DNA of 64,000 bases from Poriferisodalis sp026713105. GTDB lineage: Bacteria; Actinomycetota; Acidimicrobiia; Acidimicrobiales; Poriferisodalaceae. The DNA lies in contig OZ220472.1 in assembly GCA_965115995.1 (NCBI GenBank), positions 2,728,001 to 2,792,000 on the forward strand. The letters run 5' to 3'. Shown here one piece after another: positions 35,227 through 44,396 of this stretch; position 1 is the stretch's first letter; the number at the start of each line of letters is the position of its first letter. The notes beneath the pieces are model-generated. The model saw only the letters and a list, made by a program, of their open reading frames with translations. It ran no database searches and was not told where the DNA came from. The position numbers and the translations under genes were made by a program.

Positions 35227-36570
35227 TCAGCCGCGGACGGCGGCCGCCCGCTGCTCGTGCTCGGGTCGTCGCGTTGCCCGCCGCACCCCGGTGTAGGTGA
35301 AGAAGGTGACCGCCACCAGCGCGATGCCGAACAGCGCGTTCGCATAGTTCACGCCGCGGTACTGGAACGTCTCGTACAGGGCGCCCGAGCTGAGCCCCGC
35401 CAGCGCACCCGCGCCGAGCATTGCGAAGTCGCCCACGCCCTGCACCGACACTCGCTGATGAAGCGGGAACAGCTCCACCAGCAAGCTCGACGCGGCGACC
35501 ACGCCGAAACACCATCCCAGCCCGATCAGGAAATTGCCCATGAACACGCCGAGGACGCCCTCGGGCGGTGTCACCGCCGCCCACCAGGCTCCCCAGGTAC
35601 ACAGTCCTCCCGCGACATACAGCATCGGGTATTTGCCGAGCGAGTCGGTGAGGCGGCCCACGAGGGGCGACAGGAGATACATGCCCAGGATGTGGAATCC
35701 CATCATGTGACCGATGACGTTCTGGGACTGCTCCCCCGCGTTCATATGCAGCGGGGTGAGCGCCATGACGCCCACCATCGTCACCTGAGAGACGATCATG
35801 GCGAACACGGCGAGACGTGCCTGGCTCTGCTGCATGATCAGCGAGATCGCCTGACGCACGGTCGGCCGCGCCTCGGCCTTGCGGGTGCCGTTGGCGACCC
35901 CTTCGGCTGCGAGCTCGTTGGCCATATGCAGCGGGTCGGGACGAAGGAAGACCTCCACGATGGCCGCAGCGAGCAGGAACATCACGCCGGCGAACACGTA
36001 CGAGCCGGTCTTGTCGGGCAAGCCGATCGAGAGGCCGACTTCGCTCGCATAGCCCGACACCACAGAGCCGGTGTACGACCCGATCGTGGTCGCAAATACG
36101 ATCATGCTGATGGTGCTGGCGCGGCGGTTCTCCTGCGCCAAGTCCGACGCTGCGTAGCGGGTCGCCAAATTGGCGGCATTGCCGGCACCGGCGCCGAACA
36201 CGCCCAGGCACAGCAGCGGGTAGCTGAGCAGGATCGCTCCCAGCACTGCCAGCGTCGCGCCTCCCGCACCTACGAGGTACCCGAACCGCAGGCCTGACCG
36301 GCGGCCGTACTTGTTCATCAGCTTCGACATCGGGGCAGCAACCGCGGCGGAGCCGATGGACAGGCTGCTCGCCGCGATCGTCGCCAGCGTGGAGGAGCCC
36401 GTGATGTCCTCGGCCAGCAGAGCGCTCACGATGTACGTGGCGACCAGTCCGAAGCCCCCGGCAGCCTGGCTGGCGATGAGCACGATGATGGTGCGCTTCT
36501 GGATGCGCTCTTTGTCCGCCTGGGTGTACGCGGAGGCGCGCTCGACTGCGAACACCGTGTCCCCCGACAT
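35227..36570 (-). CDS. MFS transporter
   Basis: A protein of about 447 residues with about 12 hydrophobic segments in two halves joined by a cytoplasmic loop (about 200-240). The first inter-helix loop carries a motif-A-like KLMNKYGRRSGLRFGY and the second half has the matching LVGRLTDSLGKYP. It is a major facilitator superfamily carrier; substrate and direction are unknown. The ATG at 36570 was preferred; GTG at 36588 would add six residues. It is divergent from the LLM-class oxidoreductase gene across 113 bases. Confidence 0.85.
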   Translation of the reverse strand: MSGDTVFAVERASAYTQADKERIQKRTIIVLIASQAAGGFGLVATYIVSALLAEDITGSSTLATIAASSLSIGSAAVAAPMSKLMNKYGRRSGLRFGYLVGAGGATLAVLGAILLSYPLLCLGVFGAGAGNAANLATRYAASDLAQENRRASTISMIVFATTIGSYTGSVVSGYASEVGLSIGLPDKTGSYVFAGVMFLLAAAIVEVFLRPDPLHMANELAAEGVANGTRKAEARPTVRQAISLIMQQSQARLAVFAMIVSQVTMVGVMALTPLHMNAGEQSQNVIGHMMGFHILGMYLLSPLVGRLTDSLGKYPMLYVAGGLCTWGAWWAAVTPPEGVLGVFMGNFLIGLGWCFGVVAASSLLVELFPLHQRVSVQGVGDFAMLGAGALAGLSSGALYETFQYRGVNYANALFGIALVAVTFFTYTGVRRATRRPEHEQRAAAVRG

Positions 36571-36683
36571 CGCTACAGCTTGGCGCACAGGGACGCAGCG
36601 TGCACGACTGCGCGGAACGCCGGGCAGACAGTCTGATCAGGCCGACCGGCCCCGACGGCACTGGCACGCGTACAGTCCCGCAG

Positions 36684-37562
36684 ATGCACGTCGGCATCAC
36701 ACCCATCAACTCGACCGCCTACCTCGATCCCGGGTACCTGCGGTCGTTCTCCCAGCAGCTCGAGGAACTCGGGTACGAGTCGGTCTGGACGTTCGAGCAC
36801 GTCATCGTGCCGTACGACTACGAGAGCCGCTACCCCTACAACCCCAGCGGCAAGCTGGGCCTCCCCACCGACGCAGGCTTCACCGACCCGTTCATTGCCC
36901 TGACGTTCGTCGCCGGGGCAACGCAGCGGCTCCGGCTCGGCACCGGCGTCAACATCGTCACCCAAGCCAATGCGCTCTACTTCGCCAAGCAAGCGTCGTC
37001 GCTCGACCACCTGTCTGGCGGGCGGCTCGAGCTGGGCATCGGCGTTGGCTGGCTGGAAGAGGAATTCGACGCGCTCGGCGTGCCCTTCGATCGGCGAGGC
37101 GCCCGCGCGGATGAGTACATCGACGCCATGACCGCCGCTTGGTCCGGCGAGGATGTGGACTTCCAGGGCGAGTTCCTGAACTGGACCGGGTTCTCGATGC
37201 TGCCGACGCCTGCGCAGCGGCCCCGCATGCCGTTGCTCATCGGCGGCACGACACCGCCTGCCATCCGCCGCCTGGTGGCCCGGGGCGACGGCTGGTATGT
37301 GATCCACAAGGACCTTGACGACTTCAAGCGCCTGGTCGGCGAGATGCACGCCGAATGCGACCGCCAGGGCCGCGATCCCGCCGAGTTGGCGCTGACCGCC
37401 TACTGGAACTACCACCGCGAGGGGCTCGAAGGGCTCGAGACCTACCGCGACCACGGCGTGGAGCGGTTGCTGGTCAACACCGCTGCGCTGCGCATGGGCA
37501 AGCCCGAGGACGCGATCGCGCAATTCGCCGAGGAGGCGTTGCCGGCCTGCAACGAGGCCTAG
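36684..37562 (+). CDS. LLM class (luciferase-like) flavin/F420-dependent oxidoreductase
   Basis: A 292-residue luciferase-like TIM-barrel protein. It opens MHVGITPINSTAYLDPG and contains TQRLRLGTGVNIVTQANALYFAKQASSLDHLSGGRLELGIGVGWLEEEF, the signature of the TIGR03619-type F420-dependent actinobacterial group. The ATG at 36684 begins the first beta strand; an upstream in-frame start adds 28 unrelated residues. Whether F420 or FMN is the cofactor is inferred from the family. It is transcribed alone and faces a convergent cupredoxin-like gene. Confidence 0.85.
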   Translation: MHVGITPINSTAYLDPGYLRSFSQQLEELGYESVWTFEHVIVPYDYESRYPYNPSGKLGLPTDAGFTDPFIALTFVAGATQRLRLGTGVNIVTQANALYFAKQASSLDHLSGGRLELGIGVGWLEEEFDALGVPFDRRGARADEYIDAMTAAWSGEDVDFQGEFLNWTGFSMLPTPAQRPRMPLLIGGTTPPAIRRLVARGDGWYVIHKDLDDFKRLVGEMHAECDRQGRDPAELALTAYWNYHREGLEGLETYRDHGVERLLVNTAALRMGKPEDAIAQFAEEALPACNEA

Positions 37563-37623
37563 CGACGCTGAGCCGGTTGCTGGCTCGCCGCGCTACTCCG
37601 GTCGCTGCCCAGCTGACGGCGTC

Positions 37624-38073
37624 TCAGCCGTCGCCGATGGAGATGCGGATGCTGCCCGCCGGGTGCAACGAGCAGTAGCTGTTGAACGCTGCCGCCTCGC
37701 CGAAGGTGTGCTCGGAGGTTTCGCCCGGCCCGACCTCGAAGGGGCCGATCGTGTGCCTCACCGAGTCGCGGTTCACGATGATCAGCAGGTCGCGCAGCTT
37801 GAATTCCAGCTCGTCTGGGACGATCTCGACGTCCTCGCCGGCGGCCAAGCGCTCCGCCGTGCCGGGCGGGATGTCGATGGTGCATGCCTCGCCATCAGGC
37901 TGATCGACGAAGCGCGACACCACCACGGGGATCACGGCAATCAGCAGTCCTCCCAGCAGGTACAGCAGGAGGGTCCGCTGGTTCGGCCAGCCCCGATCGC
38001 GCTGGCGGGCTTCGGGCGCAGAGTCGTGGTGCTGATCTTCGGGGTGTTCGGCAGCTTCGCCCGATTCAGTCAT
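37624..38073 (-). CDS. membrane-anchored cupredoxin-like protein
   Basis: A 149-residue protein with a charged cytoplasmic start (1-30), one membrane helix (about 34-53) and an extracytoplasmic cupredoxin-like domain. The candidate copper ligands are H107 (SVRHTIGPF), C134 and H137 (NSYCSLHPAGSI). The axial Met found in most type 1 sites is absent; the position reads Ala/Gly. It could be an electron carrier or a copper-site remnant. Its gene overlaps the upstream crotonase gene by 8 bases, which suggests coupling although the two functions seem unrelated. Confidence 0.7.
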   Translation of the reverse strand: MTESGEAAEHPEDQHHDSAPEARQRDRGWPNQRTLLLYLLGGLLIAVIPVVVSRFVDQPDGEACTIDIPPGTAERLAAGEDVEIVPDELEFKLRDLLIIVNRDSVRHTIGPFEVGPGETSEHTFGEAAAFNSYCSLHPAGSIRISIGDG

Positions 38074-38860
38074 CGGACCAGGTGCGAGCGTCCGGATCGT
38101 CCCGGTCGAAGTAGCTGCGCACGGCGGTGCGGGAGCTCTCGCTCTTGCCCATGTAGCCGACGGCGATGTGGTCGAGGTGGTTGATCGCTCGGCCCAGCGG
38201 CATCGCCTGCGCGTTGATCGACGCCTTCGACGACGTGACGGGCACCGGCGGCTGGTTCACAATGGCCGCGGCGAGGTTCTCGGCAGCAGGCACCAGTTCG
38301 TCGTCGCTGGACACCGTCTCGGTGAAGAACCCCCACGAGTCCAGCTCGTCCATGCCGTAGGTGCGCCCGAGAATCAGCATCTCCTTGGCACGATGCGGCC
38401 CCACCAGGTTCACCAGCGCCGGCACCGAGTGCCACGTCAGGTTGAAGCCGATGCTCACCTCGTTGAGGGTGAGGCTCATGGACGGGCTGCCGATGCGGAA
38501 ATCGCACGCAGCGGGCAGCACCCCTCCGCCGCCGATCATGTAGCCGTGGCACAGGCAGATCGTGATTGCGTTGAGGTGCATCAGCGTGTCGTACATGCGA
38601 GCGCCCTGCTTGGAGCCGAGCATCGCGTCGAGGCTGGTGCCGCGCGCCTGCTTGAGATCGGCGCCCGAGGACAGGCTGCGACCTTCGCCGCGCACGATCA
38701 CCACCCGCACGCTGGGGTCCGCATCCAGCGCGAGACACGCAGCGTGAACATCAGCGACCAGCTGGGAGTTGACGGCGTTGTGCACCTCCGGCCGATTCAG
38801 CACGAGGTGCCGCACCGCCCCGTCGCCGTCCACCCGCACCGTCTCAAGTTCCAACGACAT
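38066..38860 (-). CDS. enoyl-CoA hydratase/isomerase (crotonase) family protein
   Basis: A 264-residue crotonase. The oxyanion-hole segments are SLSSGADLKQ (about 62-71) and HGYMIGGGG (about 105-113). The second catalytic glutamate position is E in LTLNEVSIGF. The first catalytic Glu of true hydratases is not obvious, so dehydration/hydration activity is uncertain, and an isomerase or other crotonase activity is possible. It is 13 bases downstream of the lipoprotein gene at 38874 and overlaps the cupredoxin-like gene by 8 bases. Nearby CoA transferase and acyl-CoA dehydrogenase-like genes fit acyl-CoA metabolism. Confidence 0.85.
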   Translation of the reverse strand: MSLELETVRVDGDGAVRHLVLNRPEVHNAVNSQLVADVHAACLALDADPSVRVVIVRGEGRSLSSGADLKQARGTSLDAMLGSKQGARMYDTLMHLNAITICLCHGYMIGGGGVLPAACDFRIGSPSMSLTLNEVSIGFNLTWHSVPALVNLVGPHRAKEMLILGRTYGMDELDSWGFFTETVSSDDELVPAAENLAAAIVNQPPVPVTSSKASINAQAMPLGRAINHLDHIAVGYMGKSESSRTAVRSYFDRDDPDARTWSDD

Positions 38861-38873
38861 CGCTGCTCTCCTG

Positions 38874-39920
38874 TCAGCCGGCTCCGAATCCTGCTCCCAT
38901 CATGTCGCCAAAATCGCCGACGATCTCGTCCGCGGGTGGTGCCTCGATGGTGATGTCCGCGCCGTAGTCGTAGAAGTCGAGGACGTTGGTGATGTCGAAC
39001 AGGCTGGCGAATGCGTCCCCGAAGCTGTCCGATTCGTTCTCGTCGGAGTCGCCCATGAGTTCTTCCATGACGGCTCCCAAGTCGAGGCTCATGCGCCTGA
39101 TGAGGCCGTCACCGTCGATCCAGACATCGAAGACGAGCTCGTCGGGACCGAAGTCCTCACCGAAGGGCAGGGCGCCCCCGGCGCCTTCGCCAAGCGAGGC
39201 GCTCGCTTGCGCCGCCAGGGCCGCTGCGTCGACGGTGAATCGAACGTGGGTAACAGTCGACCCGTCAAGATTTTCCTGGCCGACGATCTCGGCGCCGGTC
39301 ACGTGCTCGATCATGAATCTGTTGTCGTTGGGAAGCTGACACACACCCCCCATCGGCGTCCCGCCGGGAAGGGGTGAGGGGCATACGACTCCCATTTCGG
39401 CGGCCGCCGCCGGGTCCAGCGTGAACCAGCCTTCAGGCATCGCGCTGCCGACGAGACCTCGCATCTCCTCGGGGACTACGAACTGCAGATACTGAACGCC
39501 ATCGACGAACCGGATCTCGATTCCTGGACCCTCTCCGTCGGGTCCCGACATGTCCTGAAAGTGCATCGTTATCGAGAAGTTCTGGGTGCCGTCTGATTCG
39601 AAGTGCACGGCCACGCTCGCCATCTCGGCCATGTCCAAGCGCATGTCGCCGCGCACGGACGGCACAGCGCTGTCCTCCAGGGCTGCGATGAGCAGGCCCA
39701 TCGCATCTGTCGGAAGCGCAGCCGCGGTCGTCGGCGGCGGTGCTGCTGTTGTGGGTGCCGCGGTGGTCGGGGGCGCTGTGGCGGTTGCCGGCGCAGCGGT
39801 CTCCTGCGTGGCGGCACCTTCCCCGTCCCCGTTGCTGGCGTCACCGCTGCAGGCAGCGGCGATCAGCGCCGCGGCCGCAATGGCTGCCGCGAGCCTCGCC
39901 TTGCGAGCCTTCACGTTCAT
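38874..39920 (-). CDS. putative lipoprotein with Thr/Pro/Ala-rich linker
   Basis: A 348-residue exported protein. Residues 1-23 form a signal peptide ending in the lipobox LIAAAC (C24). A low-complexity Ala/Thr/Pro linker runs to about residue 70. The folded part then looks like an LppX/LprG-type or general lipid-binding lipoprotein (strands around SVRGDMRLDMAEMASVAVHF, GIEIRFVDGVQYLQ, HVRFTVDAAALAA and DELVFDVWIDGDGLIRRMSLDLG), but I cannot assign a family firmly. The ATG at 39920 is chosen because AAGGAG lies 5 bases upstream. It is followed 13 bases later by the crotonase gene. Confidence 0.75.
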   Translation of the reverse strand: MNVKARKARLAAAIAAAALIAAACSGDASNGDGEGAATQETAAPATATAPPTTAAPTTAAPPPTTAAALPTDAMGLLIAALEDSAVPSVRGDMRLDMAEMASVAVHFESDGTQNFSITMHFQDMSGPDGEGPGIEIRFVDGVQYLQFVVPEEMRGLVGSAMPEGWFTLDPAAAAEMGVVCPSPLPGGTPMGGVCQLPNDNRFMIEHVTGAEIVGQENLDGSTVTHVRFTVDAAALAAQASASLGEGAGGALPFGEDFGPDELVFDVWIDGDGLIRRMSLDLGAVMEELMGDSDENESDSFGDAFASLFDITNVLDFYDYGADITIEAPPADEIVGDFGDMMGAGFGAG

Positions 39921-40075
39921 CATCTCCTTGCCGGTGCGGCGGCGCCGTCTGCCGGGCGCCACTGACACGAACCGGCCTGTGGCCAGTATCTCAGCAGTTC
40001 ATGTCCGCAACCGGTCACAAATTTCGCGGCATTGCCGATGGAACAGCGACCTCGTGCCGGCGTTGGCCAGCCGGG

Positions 40076-41278
40076 CTACAGGGGGTGGGGGCCTGGGTCC
40101 ATGCCGAGGCGAGTGCGGCCGTAGGCCTCGCCGACCGTGTCGAGATCGGCGACTTGGTGCTGGGAGGCCATGGTGGCGTCGCGGAATGCCTGCTGCAGGC
40201 GGCTGCCGTCGAACACGGCTCGCCCGCCGGCTGCGGTGGTGACGCGGTCGAGGGCACGGCGGCACAGCTCGATGGCGTAGCTGCCCTGGTACTTCGCCTG
40301 AGCTCGGAGCTCTTTGGAGTCGGCCCCGTCGGCGGCTTGGCGCAGCAGCTCGAGGGTGTCATCGATCAGCAGCTCGGCCGAACGCACTTCGGTGTTGGCC
40401 TCCGCCAGGCGCATATGCAGACCTGGGCGCTTGGACTTCGACGACCCCATGTAGCGGTCGTCCTGGACGCCGAAGCGCTCTGCGGCATCGTCGAGACCCG
40501 AACGGGCGAGCCCGAGTGCGGTGGCTGCGACGTGCACGGCCAGCCCGGGCAGGATCGGCGTTCGGTAGACGCTGGTGCGGTGTCGGCTCGACCACGGCGA
40601 GCGGCCGCCGAGCAGATCGCCCGAGTCGATCGTGCGGTGCGTCGGCACGAAGGCCTGCTCCGCGACCACGTCGCACGAGCCGCTGCCGCGCAGGCCGATC
40701 GCATACCAGTTGTCGTCGACGGCGATGTCCTCGCGGGGAATGACCACATGCAGCAGGCGGGGGCGCTCGCCCTGTGCGAGCACTTGGGAGCCCAGCAGGA
40801 ACCACTCGCCCCAGATAGCGCCGCTGGTGAACGGCCAGCGGCCGTCGATGAGCCAGCCGCCGTCGCACTCGGTCGCAGATCCGACCGGGGCCAGCGAGCC
40901 GGGCACGATCGCGTCGGGATCGGCCCCGTAGACCTCGTCCTGCAATTCCTCGGTCATCGAGCCCAGCATCCAGCTGTGCCCGACGAGCACCATCAGCACC
41001 CACGCCGCGGCACCGTCGTACAGGGCGGCCTCGCGCACATTGGCGACCATGTCGGCGAATTCCCGCTCGTCGCCCCCGGCTCGCTCGGGCACGAGCAGGC
41101 GCAGCGCGCCTGAGTCGCGCAGTGCCCCCAGCGCTCCTTCGGCGAGACGACGGTGCTCCTCGTTCCAAGCTGCGTGGCTGGCCAGCACGGCACCGGTGCG
41201 CTCGTCGATGCGCAGATCCCGGCCCGAGCTGCCCGTCCCGTTCGAGCTATTCGAACCCATCACTTCAGCAGCCGTCAT
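40076..41278 (-). CDS. acyl-CoA dehydrogenase-fold flavoprotein (HsaA/flavin monooxygenase-like)
   Basis: A 400-residue protein of the acyl-CoA dehydrogenase fold. The middle beta domain has PGSLAPVGSATECDGGWLIDGRWPFTSGA and the C-terminal helical domain belongs to the type-2 group found in HsaA and other group D flavin monooxygenases. The catalytic glutamate of true acyl-CoA dehydrogenases is not evident, which favours an FMNH2/FADH2-dependent hydroxylase needing a separate reductase. The ATG at 41278 begins at MTAAEVMGS; the upstream extension is not family-like. It is 89 bases downstream of a CoA transferase gene on the same strand. Confidence 0.82.
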   Translation of the reverse strand: MTAAEVMGSNSSNGTGSSGRDLRIDERTGAVLASHAAWNEEHRRLAEGALGALRDSGALRLLVPERAGGDEREFADMVANVREAALYDGAAAWVLMVLVGHSWMLGSMTEELQDEVYGADPDAIVPGSLAPVGSATECDGGWLIDGRWPFTSGAIWGEWFLLGSQVLAQGERPRLLHVVIPREDIAVDDNWYAIGLRGSGSCDVVAEQAFVPTHRTIDSGDLLGGRSPWSSRHRTSVYRTPILPGLAVHVAATALGLARSGLDDAAERFGVQDDRYMGSSKSKRPGLHMRLAEANTEVRSAELLIDDTLELLRQAADGADSKELRAQAKYQGSYAIELCRRALDRVTTAAGGRAVFDGSRLQQAFRDATMASQHQVADLDTVGEAYGRTRLGMDPGPHPL

Positions 41279-41367
41279 CTCACTATTCCTACTGCACTTC
41301 GCACGACGACTTCCCAAGACGACTGCCTGGATCGGCTCGTTGGTTCGCTGTGCTGGGATGGCCGCCC

Positions 41368-42588
41368 TTACTGCACTATTCCGGCGGAGCGGAGTTCGGC
41401 GATGCTGTCGGGTGTCCTGCCGAGCTCGGCGAGGATCACGTCGGTGTCGGCGCCGCGCTCGACGGCGGGACGCAGCTCGGGCGTGCCGGCGGCGAAGAGC
41501 GCGGCGGGGCGGTTCTGGCGGATCCGGCCGACGATGGGGTGGTCGACCTCGCGGATCACCCCCGTGTGCCGCACCTGGGCGTCGTTCGCGACCTCGTCGG
41601 GCCGCAGCGCCGGCGCAACGGGCACGTCGGCTGCGATGAGGCGCTCGACGACGACGTCGCGGGCCACATCGGCCACCACGTCGCCGAGCGCGTCGAGCAT
41701 CTCGCTGAAATGAGCGGCCCGTGACCCCGCTTCAGCGAAACGAGGGTCGCTCAGCAGGTCGGGCCGGTCGAACGCATCGGCCACGCCCTTCCATTGCCCG
41801 TCAGTGAGCGGCATGACCGCCACATGGCCGTCCCGACAGCGCAGCAGCTTGTAGCCGTACAGCGGGTTGGGCCGGTGGTCGGCGTCGTCGGCCAGCACGA
41901 CCTGCTCCATCATCGAGTCGGGCCACATGAAGCTGACTGCGGCGTCCAGCAGGGACAGCTCGACGTGCTCGCCCTCACCGGTCCGCTCTCGATTGAACAG
42001 CGCTGCACACACCGCCTGGGTCCACGTGAGCGAGGTGACCTTGTCGGGGACGAAGCTCCTCACGAACTGCGGTTCGTCGTCGCCGCCCTGCACGGCGGCG
42101 ATCCCGGTCCAAGCCTGGATGACGGCATCGTAGGCAGGCCGGTTCGAGTACGGCCCGTCGCGGCCGAAGCCGCTGATCGACACGTAGATGATGTTCGGGT
42201 TGCGCTTGCGCAGGTCGGCCTCGCCGATGCCGAGCCGTTCAGCGACGCCAGGGCGGTACGCCTGCACGAACACATCGGCAGTCGCCAGCAGGTCAGCCAT
42301 GACCTCCCGGCCCGCTTCGGAGGCGATGTCCATGCACAGCGACCGCTTGCCGGCATTCAGATTGGCGAACCAGCCCGACATGCCGCCCCGACTCGACCCG
42401 AACATGCGCAGCGGGTCGCCGACGACCATGTCCTCGACTTTGATCACCTCGGCGCCCTGAGAGGCCAGCAGGTGCGTGCCGCCGGGCGCAGCAATGAAGG
42501 TGGCGATTTCGACAATGCGAATGCCGGCGAGCGGTCCGGCGCCGCTGGGGTGCTGCGCGTCAGTCTGCGCTCGGTCTCGTGCTTCCAT
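41368..42588 (-). CDS. CaiB/BaiF family CoA transferase
   Basis: A 406-residue family III CoA transferase, which moves CoA between carboxylic acids. The motifs include GIRIVEIATFIAAPGGTHLLASQGAEVIKVED, NLNAGKRSLCMD, and the catalytic aspartate D154 in FGRDGPYSNRPAYD. Family III enzymes form interlocked dimers and use this Asp as the acyl-anhydride nucleophile. Donor and acceptor acids are unknown. It lies 12 bases downstream of the Gly/Ile repeat protein gene and upstream of the flavoprotein gene, so these may be co-transcribed. Confidence 0.9.
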   Translation of the reverse strand: MEARDRAQTDAQHPSGAGPLAGIRIVEIATFIAAPGGTHLLASQGAEVIKVEDMVVGDPLRMFGSSRGGMSGWFANLNAGKRSLCMDIASEAGREVMADLLATADVFVQAYRPGVAERLGIGEADLRKRNPNIIYVSISGFGRDGPYSNRPAYDAVIQAWTGIAAVQGGDDEPQFVRSFVPDKVTSLTWTQAVCAALFNRERTGEGEHVELSLLDAAVSFMWPDSMMEQVVLADDADHRPNPLYGYKLLRCRDGHVAVMPLTDGQWKGVADAFDRPDLLSDPRFAEAGSRAAHFSEMLDALGDVVADVARDVVVERLIAADVPVAPALRPDEVANDAQVRHTGVIREVDHPIVGRIRQNRPAALFAAGTPELRPAVERGADTDVILAELGRTPDSIAELRSAGIVQ

Positions 42589-42600
42589 GTATGCCTGCGC

Positions 42601-43014
42601 TTAGGGGAAGCAAGAGCCGTTGCGGATCTTGCTCGGCATCCAGCCGAAGATTGAGGCGCCCCTTCCCCCGAAGGCCGTGAAGCCGCCGAGGGCCGACAGG
42701 CCGACCGAGTTCCCACCGCCGAACGAGATGATCCCGACGCTGTTGAAGCCGCCGATGCTGATCACGCCGATGGAGTTCGCGCCGCCGATCGTGACGATGC
42801 CGATCGCATTCCACCCGCCGATCGCCACAATCCCGATGGCGTTGTGCGTTCCAATGGCAATGCCGAGGCTGGTCTCGGATCTTGCGACGTTGTCGAGGGC
42901 ACCCCACTGCGTCAGCAGGAACATCAGGGCAAGGCCCCCGACGACGGCGAGCGCCCACACCATGGTGACGCCGACCGGCGAGAATCGGTCATCGTCGGCT
43001 GCGGGAAGAGTCAT
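42601..43014 (-). CDS. membrane protein with 11-residue Gly/Ile repeats
   Basis: A 137-residue protein of unknown function. One membrane helix spans about residues 17-40. From about residue 57 come five consecutive 11-residue repeats with the pattern N-[AS]-[IV]-G-x-x-x-[IFL]-G-G-x, followed by a degenerate sixth. Regular spacing of Gly, Asn and aliphatic residues suggests a small parallel beta-helix or stacked-turn structure. No enzymatic motif is visible. It starts 156 bases from the divergent epimerase gene and is 12 bases upstream of the CoA transferase gene. Confidence 0.7.
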   Translation of the reverse strand: MTLPAADDDRFSPVGVTMVWALAVVGGLALMFLLTQWGALDNVARSETSLGIAIGTHNAIGIVAIGGWNAIGIVTIGGANSIGVISIGGFNSVGIISFGGGNSVGLSALGGFTAFGGRGASIFGWMPSKIRNGSCFP

Positions 43015-43170
43015 CGCGGCCTCCCTGTGGTCAAGCTGCCGGCCGCTGCGAACCTACTCCCCCGGCCCGAAGCCGACTGATCCGCCGGACGGGTGCTCGG
43101 TTCATGCTGGTCTCGATGCACAGCCCTGGATTCCTCGGCGCAGCCGTCATCGATGGGCAAAGCTGGCGGG

Positions 43171-44274
43171 ATGAACATCCTCGTCATCGGGGGCACGGGT
43201 CCGACCGGGCCCCACATTGTGAACGGTCTGGTCGATCGCGGTCACACCGTGACGATTCTGCACACGGGACGCCACGAGGTCGACACCATTCCTGCGCACC
43301 TCGAGCACATCCACACCGACCCGTTCGACGAGGACGCGTTCCGGTCTTCGATCGAGGGCCGCACCTTCGACGTCGTCTTCGCCATGTACGGCCGCCTGCG
43401 GGCAATTGTTCAAGTGCTCAAAGGCCGGACACCACGGTTGTTCTCGATTGGTGGCGTGCCCGTGTACAGCGGGTTCTCCGAGCCTGCGATCGAATTCCCC
43501 GAAGGCATGCCCGTTCCCACCCACGAGAATGGCCGGCTGATCAGTGACGAGCGCTCGGGGCCCAAGCCGCTCAAGATCGCCGAGTCAGAGGAGCTGACGT
43601 TCTCGCTGCACCCCGACGCCACCCACTTCCGGTACCCCTACATCTACGGACCCAACCAGGTGCTGCCTCGCGAGTGGACACTGGTCAAGCGGGCTCTGGA
43701 CGGCCGGCGCCAGATCATCGTGCCCGACGGCGGCCTCACAGTGATGACGTCCGCGTTTGTCGAGAACGCCACGTCGGCGGTGCTGCTGGCGGTGGATCAC
43801 ATCGACACCTCGGCGGGCGAGATCTACAACGTGGGCGACGATCTGCAGTTCACCTACGCGCAGATCGCGCAGATCGTCGGTGACGAGCTCGGCAGCCCAT
43901 TCGAGCTCGTCTCGGTGCCGTGGGAGCTGGCTGCGACTGCCGGTCCATTCCTCCACAATCACTCGTCGACGCATCGCATCCTCAGCACTGAGAAGATCCG
44001 CCAGCAGCTTGGATACCGCGACCACGTGCACCCCGAAGAAGGGATGCGACGCACGGTGCGCTGGCAGGCGGAGAACCTGCCCGGCAACGAAGATGTGGCC
44101 GCTCGGCTGCAGGATCCGTTCGACTACGCCGCCGAGGACGCGCTGATCGCTGCGACAGAGCGCTACGCGAGCGACGTCGGCCGCATCGAGTGGGAGCACG
44201 CGCCGGGCTGGAGCTTCGGCTACTACGGACCGCACGAGAATCCCGGAGGGCGCCGCGGGAGCTTCCGGGCCTGA
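43171..44274 (+). CDS. NAD-dependent epimerase/dehydratase family protein (extended SDR)
   Basis: A 367-residue extended SDR. The cofactor motif near the N-terminus is IGGTGPTGPHIVNGLVDRGH. The usual YxxxK is not obvious; the nearest segment is FRYPYIYGPNQVLPREW. NVGDDLQFTYAQIAQIVGDELG is the typical substrate-domain segment. The ATG at 43171 starts exactly at the first strand, unlike an in-frame start 26 residues earlier. The lack of a clear catalytic Tyr/Lys pair suggests an atypical SDR, so no reaction is assigned. Confidence 0.83.
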   Translation: MNILVIGGTGPTGPHIVNGLVDRGHTVTILHTGRHEVDTIPAHLEHIHTDPFDEDAFRSSIEGRTFDVVFAMYGRLRAIVQVLKGRTPRLFSIGGVPVYSGFSEPAIEFPEGMPVPTHENGRLISDERSGPKPLKIAESEELTFSLHPDATHFRYPYIYGPNQVLPREWTLVKRALDGRRQIIVPDGGLTVMTSAFVENATSAVLLAVDHIDTSAGEIYNVGDDLQFTYAQIAQIVGDELGSPFELVSVPWELAATAGPFLHNHSSTHRILSTEKIRQQLGYRDHVHPEEGMRRTVRWQAENLPGNEDVAARLQDPFDYAAEDALIAATERYASDVGRIEWEHAPGWSFGYYGPHENPGGRRGSFRA

Positions 44275-44396
44275 GAGGCGCGAGAGCGCGTGCTGCCATT
44301 GCAACAGGCAGAGTCCTAGTTCAGGCTCCCGACGCCGATTGACGCCGGCGGGGGCGGGGGACGGGCGGCGCGGCGGGCCGCCATACGATCGACGCG

